A model generated the notes under the pieces. The model searched no databases. It was not told the DNA's origin and saw only the letters and a program-made list of their open reading frames with translations. A DNA stretch of 64,000 nt from contig JANATG010000017.1 in assembly GCA_029449235.1 (NCBI GenBank), positions 1,256,001 to 1,320,000 of the forward strand, read 5' to 3'. This document shows, piece by piece, positions 44,885-56,400 of this stretch. Origin of the DNA: Linnemannia schmuckeri. Its lineage: Eukaryota; Mortierellomycota; Mortierellomycetes; Mortierellales; Mortierellaceae. Numbering within the stretch: position 1 is the stretch's first letter; every line of letters begins with the position of its first letter. The position numbers were made by a program, and so were the translations under genes.

Positions 44885-47776
44885 TTATGATTCCAGTAAG
44901 TCATCCTCACCATTGCTTCCCTCCCTATCGCCGTCAAAGTCGTCCTCTAGCTGGTCTAGCGCAGACGCCGTCGTCGTCTGGCTACCTGATCCACGGCGAG
45001 CGTCGATCTCATTGTTGAGCATGTCCAAAAGTTGCGCGACTTCCTTCAAAGTATTACTTTCTTCAAGGGGCTTCCAATTGCAAGAGGACGCGATGGCCTT
45101 GACTGCATTAGCAGTTCTGGCCCCAGAGAAATTTTATGATAGCTGCTTGGCCGCATTGCCCGGTAGGATCCAAGTTTCGCTGCCGCACCTGAAAGGTCTT
45201 CTGCTCACCCACTCCTCGTACGCGTTCTTTCTCCACTCTAGAAGTCTTGTCAATGCCACCTGTTTCTCTTCCTTCGAGCGGCTAGGCCATCTCCTTCTGT
45301 TGCTCGTTCTGGCGTCATGACAAACAGTGGTGCGGCCAGAAATAGGACGATCGAATTTGGAGCATCCAGAACAGCTGTTGTTGCAAGTACGAGGTTTGTT
45401 CTGAAACAATTTGTCAAGTAGCGCCTAAAGACATCTTCCCTCTCCCGCTGGCTGGTTCTGAAGGTAATCGCGCACGTTTCCATCTGAGGGGGACGTTTTG
45501 GTGATCGGTGGTGCATAAAGGATTCCAAAACCCTGGATCATGGGATCTCGTGCTGCTCGTCCAAATCGCTGAGCCATACTCGCTATGTCCCTTGGAAAGC
45601 TATATAATACAAGCATTTACAGCCCTTTGTGATCGCTCTATTTTCCACGTTTTTCATTTTTTTTTTGTATCATTTACCCATACTGAATCACTTGAATTAC
45701 ATCGGGTATGTCACAACCCATGCCGGCAGCCTCAGTAGCCAGTAGGATATGAATATCACTATTCACAACCTTGGCCATGGTTACCTCCTTGAATCCGGTT
45801 GATAAGGTGGAGTAGTAAACACCTATCCTTCCATTCAGATCGGGCCTTAATCTAGATAAATATTTTTGAATGTCAAGAAGAACAGAGATTTTTTCGAAGT
45901 ATATAATCGTCTTGTCTTCGCATAACAGACGGCTAAGACCCTTCTTGGCATCCTTAGGCTGAGTGTGAATTTCAAGACGAGCATTTGTGGGAGTCTCTTG
46001 TACGCGAATAACGTTAGCCTCGGACAGGAAGAGATTGTCCATGGTTTGAGTGAGCGCATCGGCAGTGAGTGTCGCGGTGACACCCACAAATGGAACTCCA
46101 GGCGACCAAATGCGAAGTTCACCAAGACGAGCATATTCCGGACGGAATTTTTTCCCCCATTTTTCAATACAATGGACCGCGTCTACCACTATGGCAAGCA
46201 GCAGGTTCTGCCAGCGCGTATTGTGCTAGAGCCCTTGTACCAATTTCGAAGTAGGGCTGCTGCCAAAAATGATCTCGGGCGACATGAAGACTGCTCTAAA
46301 CTCGCCTTTGCATATGCGGTTAATCATGTCGATATCAATGGTATCAGAGTTGTCGCCAGAGAGAACGACGTGAGGTATTTTGGCGTTGACCAGCTTCTGT
46401 ACGATTAAATAGCAAAGTACAAAGTTAATGGGCGGTTAAATTTGATACTGTTGCTTCTGGCTTCATGCTACGTGGAAGGGTTCAATTATAAACTACCTGC
46501 TGCTGATCGTTCATCAAAGCTATCAGTGGCGAGATAATGGCAATGACGCTACGGGGCCAGTATGCCATAGGAGGAAAGAATGCGAGCGTCTTGCCCCAGC
46601 CACAAGGAGTAATCAACATGCAGTCAATTCTTTTTGCAATGTGTTCCAAGACCTCTAGCTGCTGCTCCTTTGGAGTACAGCTGAAGACTTTTCGACAAAT
46701 GCTAATGGCTTCTGGAAATAAATTGGGGGCCCTAAAAGATGCATAAGAGTGCGATGCAAAATAAAACTTGAGTAGCGAGTCAAAAGGTGAACACGTCATT
46801 TTCAAAGAACACTTACCACATCGTCACTATCCTCGATTTCTTTGTCTGGCAGTGGTATAAGTTTCTCTAGCAAAATTTGCGATGGTGACGAAAGAAACTG
46901 TATAGGCGAGGGGATATCCTGAGTCAGCGATTCGTCAGGTTGCATTAACGTCGAGATTGATTTTTCTGGCGTGAAGTCAGGCTTTCTTGGCAACGTGTCT
47001 GGCGAGGGGCCAGAATCATCAAACGAAGAGCCAATGCATGCTGGAGGTAAGACATTCTGTGCATGAGGTGAGAGAGCGTGTGCTGCCGACAACACACATG
47101 CTCCCGGGGAGCCGATAGACGGATTTGGAACGAATGTGGAGTGACGTTGGAGTGGCATCTCTTGCCCTGGCTGAGAGGGTTGCGCGGGCGACCAGAAAGG
47201 ATTCGCCTCATTCTGTGCAGGGTCGAACTTTATAAAGTTCCTGAAGGAAGTGGATCTCTCCAGAGGAGAATGGGTTCCACTCAATGAGAGTAGAGCCTCG
47301 GCAGCTTTTCTCGGGGTATTTTATGCGGAGCGAATACAAAGTGCCACGAGACGATTAGAAATGTGCTCGGAGAACAAAACATCATGTTTACACCAATGCC
47401 CGCTATCCACTCACTTGAATGGCTCCTCCAGGGGATTGTTTATCAGGTTTGCAGAAGTCGATGCGGCCGAGCCCGGCTATGCCTTGAAGCTATACCGCGT
47501 TGAAGAACAGTGATTTAGCAGCCGCAACGAAAACGAAAGCAAAGACTCGCTGAGTATCGTATCAAACAGCGCTCTTACTCTGGAAACCTTCGACACGCGT
47601 TTACTTGGCGTGGCTGGAGTCTCTTCATATGGCGGAATGTCGCTATGAAGAGTATGAAGAGAAAGAGAACGAGATGAGACAAACTGAATAACAGTGGCTC
47701 TGATGCTCGGATGATCCGATGCTAATGAACGTGCTTGAGATCCGCATCTGTATCTGAGCTTCCTTTTGTTAGACAT
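44885..47776 (-). pseudogene. RecQ-like helicase, three in-frame stops
   Basis: Exons: 47776-47579, 47489-47415, 47296-46817, 46731-46497, 46396-45678 and 45599-44885. The first two and part of the third are TIR copies of the DUF6589 gene's exons. Helicase motifs: I, TPCGWGKT; III, GVTATLT; VI, QRFGRAARD, followed by a Cys-rich zinc-like cluster (CNNSCSGC). Motif II reads VDAVHCIEKWG where D-E-A-H is expected, so the catalytic Glu is an Ala. In-frame stops: TAG 46226-46228, TAG 45425-45427, TAA 45134-45136; translation stays coherent after each to 44885. The junction at 46817/46731 is off by one base and is best explained by one extra C in the run at 46725-46729. RecQ helicases unwind DNA 3'-5'; this copy is probably inactive. 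Confidence 0.75.
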
Positions 47777-47983
47777 GCTATCGCTTTATTCGATATCAAC
47801 CAGGACGGAGGGCGAGGTAAGAGACAATTGTATAGAAGACGTGAAGGAGCGAAGACCATAGAGGAGTGAAGGGATGTGAGTTGAGACCGCTCCCTTTCTT
47901 GCCGTCAGACTCACAATAGCCTTTTTTGGTAATTCGAACGAAATTGCAGCATCCTTAGTAAAAGTGGCTGGGTTCAGAGCTTC
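47159..47983. repeat. right TIR
   Basis: An inverted copy of 41301-42105, plus 20 outer bases. It holds the promoter region and first exons of the RecQ-like gene. The end reads GTGGCTGGGTTCAGAGCTTC. Confidence 0.8.
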
Positions 47984-50311
47984 CTAGGAACAGGGTACTC
48001 GTTGGTGGCGTTGTGGCCTGCATTGTGACATGCACGTCAGGCTAAATTTGGCTTTGACCCTCTTTCTTAACCTCAGTTTTGAAGGAATTCAGAGATTGGG
48101 GTGAGATTGTTGATCAATTTGCATCTGAACCAAGACCATGTGCAGATTCAGCAACCTCGGTTACATTAGCAAAGTTTTCGTTTGAATGTGTGATCAGATC
48201 CACTCCCATCTTCACTCACTGTGCTAACCCCGTGTGCATTCACACCCGCTCTCTCAGTGAGTGTAGTGTGCCAGGGGAAAGGAGAGAAAGAAGAATAAGA
48301 AAAGATCGCGAATGCTGCGCGACCATGTGACTTCAACCTGTCAGGATTCCCGGCTTCCCCTTAAGCAGGTCCTCCTGTAGCCTATCGTGGCGTCTTCCCC
48401 TAAGCCACCATCGCGACCCTAGGATTCAATCTCATATACTGATGGAATCTCGTCTAGTAGCCTAAGCTCTCAAGGTACCTACGCCCCATCGGTCGGTCTC
48501 AGCCCCTTCCCTGAGTAGCTCTCGACCCGGTTGCCTTTCCGCCGCGGTCACTGACTCGAGTCCCCAGGTCCGGGTCCCCTTCATCAATATAAATAGTCCT
48601 CCTAGCTAAATAGTCATATTCAGTTCCTTTCCAGTCCTCACTCCTAAATATATATATCATTTTTCCCATATACTTTCTCTCTCTATTCTTGATGCCCATC
48701 TTCCGCTGGACATTTATCTATCTAGCCCTCCTCTACTCACTCTACCTCCTGGAGCTCTCTATCCTAGGGCTTCCTCCTTCTTCCCCTCTATCTTCTTCTG
48801 GTTGTACCCTTGATCGCTCGTGCTGCATTTTTCCCAATGACAGTCACCCGATTCGCCCTCCAACCGAACAAACCCTTAACAGTTCATCCGCCCCTGGAAG
48901 TTTTTCGTTCTCGCTCACTCGCACACTCATCTGCCTCAGGACCGACACATTGATAACCACAACGGAGTTGGCTTCTCAAGCCAATGAACAACCAACATCG
49001 ACTCCAAAACCAACAACAGCAACACAATCATCACCAGCACTCTCCGCAGTGTTCACAGCAGCTATGAGGGTGTTTGCAATCCCCGAACGCCTGGACATTA
49101 TCGGTTGATTTCCCAACAATAGAAAGGTCAACTGAATCTCTCTATCACCAACCACCTCTGCTATTAGACAGTCAACTCTTTGGTATGACCTCTTTGGTGA
49201 CACACGAGCACAACACCTTTTTGCAATCACCAAATGCACATCAAGCTCTGAGTAGAAACAATTTCCACATCAGACATCTCAGGATCTGACCAGTACTCTT
49301 GTACATTCGTCAACGGCATGACCCAACAGCTTGATTACGACTCCAACAACGCACGTACCATTGCAACCGACCCAGAAGTGGCGCTATCAACACTCTCAAC
49401 CAGCCTGAAGTGATATCAACATCGCTCCCTACGATCCCAGAGACAACACCGATATCGATTGCACCTCCAACTCGACAAGCACCTAATTGAGTACCAGTGT
49501 CACCACTTTTCAACCCTCTCACAGTCGTCCTGTCATTGATGGAATTGCCCTCCGCTATCCGGGATTCTCGCCCGAGTTGTTGTGGCCCACTGCCCACGAC
49601 TCCGGGTACTGGAGTCTTGTGGTCAAGCTGCACTCGATATGCTTAATGTTCTTCCTCGCCATACTCTGGAGGCTGTTCGCGCCCAGGCTTCTAACGCGAA
49701 GACGAGCTCGCTCATTGGGGAGGTTCATCAGTTGAAATATTTGAAATTATTTGAATCGATTGGGAAAGCGACTGAAGCTTTCATCCAAAAAAAGAAATAA
49801 TGGTGTGCAACTGGACGGGTTCAGAGTCAGCCACAAAACCTTTTTTTTTGTCGACGGAATATTCAATGGAAAAATCAACTCAGGAGCACTTTCCTCAGTC
49901 GGAATCTCAGTCGAAAAAAGCATAAACTCTTTCCTCCCTCCATAGTGCCCTGATATCCATGGTATCTGATACCCTGATACTCTTCACATCCTTAATACCC
50001 CATGGCACCATGGACCCACTGGCAATCCGGCTGAGTGACCTCATACCTCGATTGAAGTAAATCCAATTTAGGAAACCCCTCAAGTCCTGCTGGATACATT
50101 ACCCTTTTTAAGACAGTCGATTTTTTTTTTTTTTTGAATTTTTGAAAAGCTGCTAAACCTCCCTAGTTTCTCTTTTAGTTTAGTTTCTCGAGTGCAACCA
50201 ATAGAAGATTGATTACACAGACATGGCTCGTCTGCCTTAGATCGATAATGGATTTTAATATGTAGGGGATTTAATGTAGTAGATGTAGTAGAAGACATCA
50301 GGCCACCAACT
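47984..50311. other. gene-poor, decayed sequence
   Basis: No intact gene. At 48340-48700 a stretch ends in a TATA-like segment (CAATATAAATAG near 48586) and could be part of an old retroelement, but no matching copy is in the window. The stretch 49580-49800 reads as a decayed helical protein (QAALDMLNVLPRHTLEAVRAQ) in one frame and breaks in others. A T-run lies near 50121-50135. Confidence 0.4.
49060..49486. repeat. dispersed decayed gene-like repeat, copy A
   Basis: It pairs in direct orientation with 55950-56400. Matching stretches include CAATCACCAAATGCACATCA against TAATCACCAGATGCACATCA, and CTCTTGTACATTCGTCAACG against CTCTCGTACATTTTGTCAACG. The start reads RVFAIPERLDIIG in one frame, an F-box-like opening, but no continuous frame follows. 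Confidence 0.6.
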
Positions 50312-50836
50312 CTAAGACTCCTTTGCACGATCCTCCAACGCGTTTTTTGTGCCGCATGATGGGCATAAGTAAAAAACTTGCAACCCAGTAGACATTGTCG
50401 AAATGCAATTATGACAAGCCCCCTTGTTACACTTCCAGCAATATTTTCCAGTTGGTGACGTGCACACGCAGCAGACGGCTTCTACAGGAGCATCCTTGAT
50501 CGCTTTTATGACAGACAGAATCATATCTAGTCTGCACCATGCTGGAACAAAGTGGTAATTGTCGCGTTCCAAAATGAGGCAGGTGTGGTCGGGAAAGCCA
50601 AGTCTCTTTTGTACGTCTTTACCGTTGTTGGTGGAGACTAAGGCCAGCTTGTCATCAACCTCACACAAGCGCGAGCAGAGTGTGAATTTGGCAAGACTGC
50701 TAATCTCTGTGACGCGTACACGATATCCCAACTTTTTCAGTTCTGTAACAACCACAAACTCCGCCCTCTCTGTCAAGGCGTCCATGACTGCCGATGATGG
50801 AGGCACCGATTCTGGTTTAGCCGGTTGTTGTGCCAT
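50312..50836 (-). CDS. protein with C-terminal zinc-binding domain
   Basis: The ATG at 50836 is chosen; an upstream Met at 50947 would add a poor leader. The protein has 174 residues. Residues 1-110 form a mixed alpha/beta domain (RAEFVVVTELKKLGYRV, then VSTNNGKDVQKRLGF) that I do not recognise. The last ~55 residues hold seven to eight Cys/His ligands: CCVCTSPTG, YCWKCNKGACHNC and a final CPSC. The spacing resembles RING, FYVE or PHD-like cross-brace fingers but fits none exactly. Two zinc ions are likely. It might be an E3-like or chromatin adapter; unproven. No introns are needed. Confidence 0.6.
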   Translation of the reverse strand: MAQQPAKPESVPPSSAVMDALTERAEFVVVTELKKLGYRVRVTEISSLAKFTLCSRLCEVDDKLALVSTNNGKDVQKRLGFPDHTCLILERDNYHFVPAWCRLDMILSVIKAIKDAPVEAVCCVCTSPTGKYCWKCNKGACHNCISTMSTGLQVFYLCPSCGTKNALEDRAKES

Positions 50837-53465
50837 GTGGTAGAGTAAGGGAAAATAACGATGGGATCGGAGTAACGTTCTATATTCAGTTTGACAAGAT
50901 AGATTAACCTTCACAGCCGCCAAACACCATACATCTTTCAAACTCACAACTCACGTTCATACCTATAACGTTCAGTAGATAATTCGTTTGAACAGCTGAG
51001 CCTTGAAATGAACCTTGGAGAGGAAGGGGGCACGGAGTGAATTACCCGATAATGAGTGCGTTCACTTCACAATGTCAAGAATACTGGACCGAGGATGAAC
51101 GAAGAATAGGATGGTATGGTGATGGATGGGATGAGGTAAATAAATAATTGGTAGAAGAGAAGTGTTATAAGAGTAAATTGAGAAGAGGAGAAAAGAAATC
51201 CCTTGGTCTAAGTTCATCTGTGACGTGATATGGTCAGAGACTGCAGTTGTTGTCTTCTGTTTTTCAGTGGGTCAAAAGGCAAGGTATCCCATTCCAAATG
51301 CCACTCGAGGGACCCATGAAATTTTCTTTTCGATCGTTAAACGTTACACATGCCATCACAAAACACTGCATCCAAATATGCGATCACTGTGTATGTGATC
51401 TCGGTCCTCATGCTCTCACATTTAAACACAAAGAAAACCTCAAGGAAACTGAGGAGAAGTTGAGACTTTCTGCAAATTCCATGGAAGGGTTAACCGGTCT
51501 GTGGCAGTCAAGCATTCAAAGCAGCGCTACTTTTGACCTTTCGATATGGCAAAGTCAAAAACAAGAAGCGCAAAGTTGATGCGGAGTCGACAGTGTGAAA
51601 GCATATTTGCTCTAGCGTTGGCAAAGGCACACGTGTGGTGGCAAAGGTGAGTGGCAAGAGCAAATTGACAGCAGGATGGCCGGTTGTGTCATGTCAATCA
51701 TGGCTGTACCAAGTATATTTCAAGGAAACTGAGGAAAAATTCGAGGGTATGGCAACCTTTGTCTTTGAAATAGAGAGTGCCTTGAACATTGTTTGCATGT
51801 GCAATGTTATGTAGTGATAACTACCTACTGCTTCGCTCTCATTATTGGTGCCTTTTGCTTTGCCTTTTGTGTTACTTTGTCATGTACAAGGCATACATAG
51901 TAGTGTACGCCCATTTTTCTTCGACAAAGGAACAAAATCATATGCGGATAGGCATGTGGCTTCCAAGCGACACTGCTTTTTGATCCTTCAATATCGGATC
52001 TTTCTCTCCCTCATTGTCATTCAATGTCGCGTTGTCGATGCTTCGTTCACTTGAACTAATTCTTAGATCACTTAAGGGATATGAATTCTACCTCGGAGAC
52101 ACGAGCTCGGCATTTACAATCTAGGCATAGTCAAGGAATGGAAATAACCAAGGGATGTAAAACAACAAGATTGAAAAGAAGAAACTGAGGTCGCGTCATT
52201 GCAGTACATGGCTTGTGACAGTCAAACGTTCAGGGGTTAGGGAATAAAGTTTCTGATACATGTAAACCTCGCTTTCATTCTCGTTTATCCTTTATCTCGC
52301 ACGGCTCTGGACTCCTTAATTAAATAGCTTCGAAAGGCATGCTTTATATCAAGCAGACCACGGCCGGTAATGAATAAGCCTTGTCTTTTTGAACACTGCT
52401 CATCATGACTTGTTTCCCTCTGGATTTTTTTCACTTTGGTCCAAATGCTCAAAGGGAGTGGTGCATTGCTTTCTCTCTGCTCGCCCAAACGACCGCTTGA
52501 TATGTGTCACTTCCTTTTGTGATCCTCTTCACGTATATAAAGACGTACGTACCCGGCATCCTGTTCCAATGCGCATCTGACCTTACCACAAGACTATAGA
52601 CTCGTAACAGTACCCACAGCACGTGTTACAATTTTCACATCAGCCTCGCAAGAGGCGCCACAAACCCTGTCAAGAACGCTTACAGCAGCGTTCTCAAGAA
52701 AACTCGTGATATAAACGTGCTGGGAGAGTAAAAATGGCGAGAAAGAAGCTGGAGATCTTAATTGCTTCCTATGGGTATACAGTATTTTCCCCTACTCTTT
52801 CTCTCTCTTTGTTCCTTCAGCACTTTTCTTCATATACTCACGAAAAAACATCGACACTGCGGTGCAGTTCACAAGAATGACGTGACCTGAGAATCGACAT
52901 CCTGGTGGACGGCTACTCCCCCTACGACTTTGACAAAATCCTGATGCCAGCCAAAATCCGTGTTGAGCCTTTTCAAGATCTTATCAAGTCGGTCAACGTG
53001 CTCGGATGAATATCTATCCAGCGTCATTTTTGTAGCAACTGTCTGATCTCTGTTGCTCAAACTCAATGATGTCTTTGATGAAGTTGCTTTTGACAAGATG
53101 GAAGTTGCCATTTCGCACCTGCACTGTCCGAGAAAGTTTGCCAAACCTTGGATAAGTGTAGCAAGAACGGCGACGAGGAATCCATTAGGCTCATCGGCAA
53201 GGTTGTCATTACTTCGACGAATGACACCTTGATAGTTGACATCTTGAGGAATATTGAGAAGGCGCCCGAGGATTAGTACGTAAAAATGAGTAGCTGTCGA
53301 GAAAGAAGGCTTGATTGCACAACCAGAACTGCCACCCCCTCTTTTCTCCTCGTTTCCATTTCCTTCACTTTCCTTCTTTATACAATTTCGTATTTGCTCT
53401 CCACACTCTGATTAAATTCTCCCTTTTTGCTTTGCTTCCATGTCATAATTTATTTTACGACTATT
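50837..53465. other. gene-poor, decayed repeats
   Basis: No supported gene. Two diverged members of a short dispersed repeat lie at about 51501-51550 and 51954-52005 (see the entry at 57132). The minus-strand ORF 52869-53144 has ordinary helical composition but no domain. Confidence 0.35.
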
Positions 53466-55390
53466 TCACATACCATGAAAACAGCCAAAGTCTCCTTTGT
53501 TTCGTCGTTTTTTTATATCCTCGATGATCTTGGAAGTATCATTCGAGAACGGCTCATTGTAAAGAACAGGCAACAATGAGGTCCGTCTCAACGCTGGCAG
53601 ATGAGTCGCAAGCCAGTCGACCTCACGCTCGCCCATCCTCGCAGCAACTTCTATGGTGGTAATCGAGAAGGATCCTCGAAGCTCTTGTAACTTGGTCAAT
53701 CCAGCCCAATGTGACAGAAACCAGATATGACCGATCATTGTATCCTCGAGAGCCAAGAGTCCGGGGAGACATGTCTTGTCCAGTGCACGTAGGAGACAAC
53801 CCCTTGAGCATCTGCTGGACCTGTTCATGCTCCCTCGAGGTTCAAGTACGTGAGCTTTTTTAGCAGTCCGATGTGGGTATAAAACTTGTCGAGCATCTTC
53901 CAGTGATCATGATCCTGTTCAATCCATGTCGCCATTATTGGATCAGCAAAGTATGCGGGGTCTCTACCATCTGAGGTGAGACTGACTGTAATTGCCAACT
54001 TTTGAATATCGGTGCACGCCCATGCGTTCACGACAGCATCCTCGAGAGAAAGGGACAACTGACTGGAGCGCGCATGTTTGACTGCCTTTGAGACCTTAAA
54101 GATCTCTAGAGCACGACAAGAGACCAGGATTGCTTGAAGGGTGCAACTCTTGAGCTGATGGCAGTCGGAAAACTGGACCTGGTGTAACGTGTCCGAGTGA
54201 CGCATAAAAGCGGCATTAATGAGCTTTTTGGAAAACTCGTCATAGAATTCGACAACGTGGATGCTCTCCAGTTGCCGCTCCTGAATTTGCTCCATGATGA
54301 TGAGGAAGGTGCTGTCGTTGCAATAGTAAAGGTTAGTCTCTAATGGAACAACTATGTCCGTTACCGCAGAGCAGTGGTCTCATATGGTTTCTGCTACGGC
54401 CTGGGCGATTGTTGGATCTCTCACAGAGGGGAGCGTCAACTTTTCCGGGGCAGGGCAATGCTGCAAGATAGAGCGAAGGGTAGATAATGGGTAACCGCCA
54501 ATTACGTTCATTGCTGGCACCTCGAGGATCTTCAAAAGAGACAAAGGCTCTTGACGAGGTACCAGAGGCCCTTGATCATAGTCCCAATCGCCCTCCTCCA
54601 AATCCAAATCCGCGACTCCCTTTAGATAGTTGATCGCAGGTCCCAACGTGAACTCGACCAATGAGCCGGGACAACTGAAGAACAACGCCTCAACAACTTG
54701 TGAGGAGAATTTCGTAGGAGGCGTTGGAGAGATCAGTTGAAGGATCCTAAGGTGATCAAGTTGGGAGATGGTGCGACAGATACTGCGAATAAGACGAGAA
54801 GACAAACGAGGGACGTAGATAAGCTGGAGGTTGGTCAATGTCGTCCAGTTGAGGCGAAGCAGCCACAACAGTTGGTGTTTGTGTGGCTCGTGCCGCTGAA
54901 GGATGTAATTTGTTGAATAAGTAGGCTCTGGGTTATAGCTGACGGTACTGTAAACACTGGTGTAATGGACCAGGCGGAGCATCGGAGGTAATGGTAGGCA
55001 AGGAGTGTTGCTCGGGGTAGTCAATTGACCCCAGCGTGAGTGCGTGAGGGCATCGGTCGGGATCTGTTAATGTGCTGATGAGGGAGTGGTATTAAGGTAG
55101 ACCCAGAGGGCGGTCATATAGCGCCATGAAAAACTGAATTCCCACTTGAGGGACTGTATCGAGTGAATGTTGTTGCTGAATGCTTTGAGGGCCTCAGGTG
55201 TGTTGAGAAAGTGCTGGTAGTTGTTGTAGTTGGTGAAGTTGACTTCTCTCCAGAATGGTGGTGTGCAGATGGAGTCGATTGTGCGGTTGGTTAGTGCGAA
55301 TTGGATTAAATCGCGTTTTGGAAGGAAGGCTGCAAGATGAGCGATGAGTTCTGGGACGAAGAAGAAAGTATCGCATGCGGTTTCTCTCAT
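53466..55390 (-). pseudogene. F-box/LRR-like protein, broken by two stops and one frameshift
   Basis: The start at 55390 (MRETACDTFFFVPEL) opens an F-box-like segment: IAHLAAFLPKRDLIQFA, then ICTPPFWREVNF. Leucine-rich text follows, such as LTNLQLIYVPRLSSRLIRSI and LKKLTYLNLEGA. The frame is unbroken except for a TAA at 55067-55069 and a TGA at 54380-54382; reading stays coherent across both. Near 53815-53828 the frame must shift to continue (LLALEDTMIGHIWFLSHWAG). The likely role of an intact relative is substrate choice in SCF ubiquitin ligases. F-box/LRR families are large in these fungi, so decay of one copy is expected. Confidence 0.65.
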
Positions 55391-55949
55391 GGTGGAGTTG
55401 GTGTGAGGAGGGAGGTGTGTGTTGTGTGAGCAGAGGTGAGTTGAATGCATAAAGAAAAGGAAAACAATCAAGGTTGATGACGCTTTTCTTAATCCATTAT
55501 GCAGTGGCATGTGAGGAGGGGGTTGGTGGACAAAGAAAGACGTAGTTCGAGAGCAATAGCGCGAAGGATTCTTGAGAAGCAAAAAAGAAGGTGCGCTATG
55601 AGTTAAAAGGTCAAACGAGAAGTGGGAACAGCCGAGATCAAGCGCGCTGTTCCTTGATTCCTAAATATCAACGACGCCCCCGGGTAGTGAATCCGTGCCA
55701 GTGAGAGCAGCCTGATAGCTAGCATTAGGCTTCTATGATGTGAATCAAAAAACTGGTGGCGTAGGTCTACTTTTTTTTAAAAAGCAGTGCGACAAGGATA
55801 AATTATTGACCGGTTGGCCCTTGTGCGCGCTACATATTTTCTTACTTGTCATCCTTTTGCTTCGTAGTCGAATCAGGACCAAGACGGTGGCATCAACCAC
55901 GGAACCGACAGGAACCAGGGTATCGACATCACCACCACCTCCCCTTACT

Positions 55950-56400
55950 ATGGCGTCGGCAACCATAAAGGTGCTCGTGATTCCCGGACTCCTGGACAGC
56001 ATCGGAAAATTTTTCAGCAACAAACAAAACCAACTGCATCTTCCTATGACCATCCATCTCTGCTACTAGACCGTCATCCATCTCTTCTGCACCACCTTGG
56101 ACCTTTTCAGCAACACACGATCACAACACCTTTTGTAATCACCAGATGCACATCAAGCTTTAAGTAGGAACATTGTTTTCATTAGTCGTCTCAGGTTCCT
56201 GACCAGTACTCTCGTACATTTTGTCAACGGCATGACCCGCCAGTTTGATTACAGCGGTTCCAATAACACTATACTGTTGCAGTCGACCCAGAAATGGCGT
56301 CATCAACGCTCAATTAGCCCTGAAGTGACATCAACACCCCTAACACCTCAAGGGACGACATCGATATCGACCACATCTCCATCCCGACATGCACATAGCT
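55950..56400. repeat. dispersed decayed gene-like repeat, copy B
   Basis: The diverged partner of 49060-49486 (see there). It begins KVLVIPGLLDSIGKF in one frame, closer to an F-box opening than copy A, and then decays. Confidence 0.6.

Larger units (their letters stand above)
41237..47983. mobile_element. 6.75-kb element with TIR-encoded shared exons, DUF6589 + RecQ
   Basis: Terminal inverted repeats 41301-42105 and 47159-47963 are mirror images about 44632 and appear identical; a further 20 bases match outside them (41237-41256 and 47964-47983). Inside are two convergent genes, a DUF6589-type gene on + (41488-44641) and a RecQ-like helicase on - (44885-47776), with only 243 bases between their ends. 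Both genes start inside the TIRs. No obvious target-site duplication was seen. The element lies 228 bases upstream of the kinesin start. Confidence 0.75.

Noticed and set aside
48340..48720. Possible solo LTR with TATA-like segment
   Set aside because: No second copy, no matching ends and no target-site duplication in the window.
51247..51579. 110-residue ORF
   Set aside because: Starts at a non-ATG codon, contains a dispersed repeat member and has no recognisable domain.
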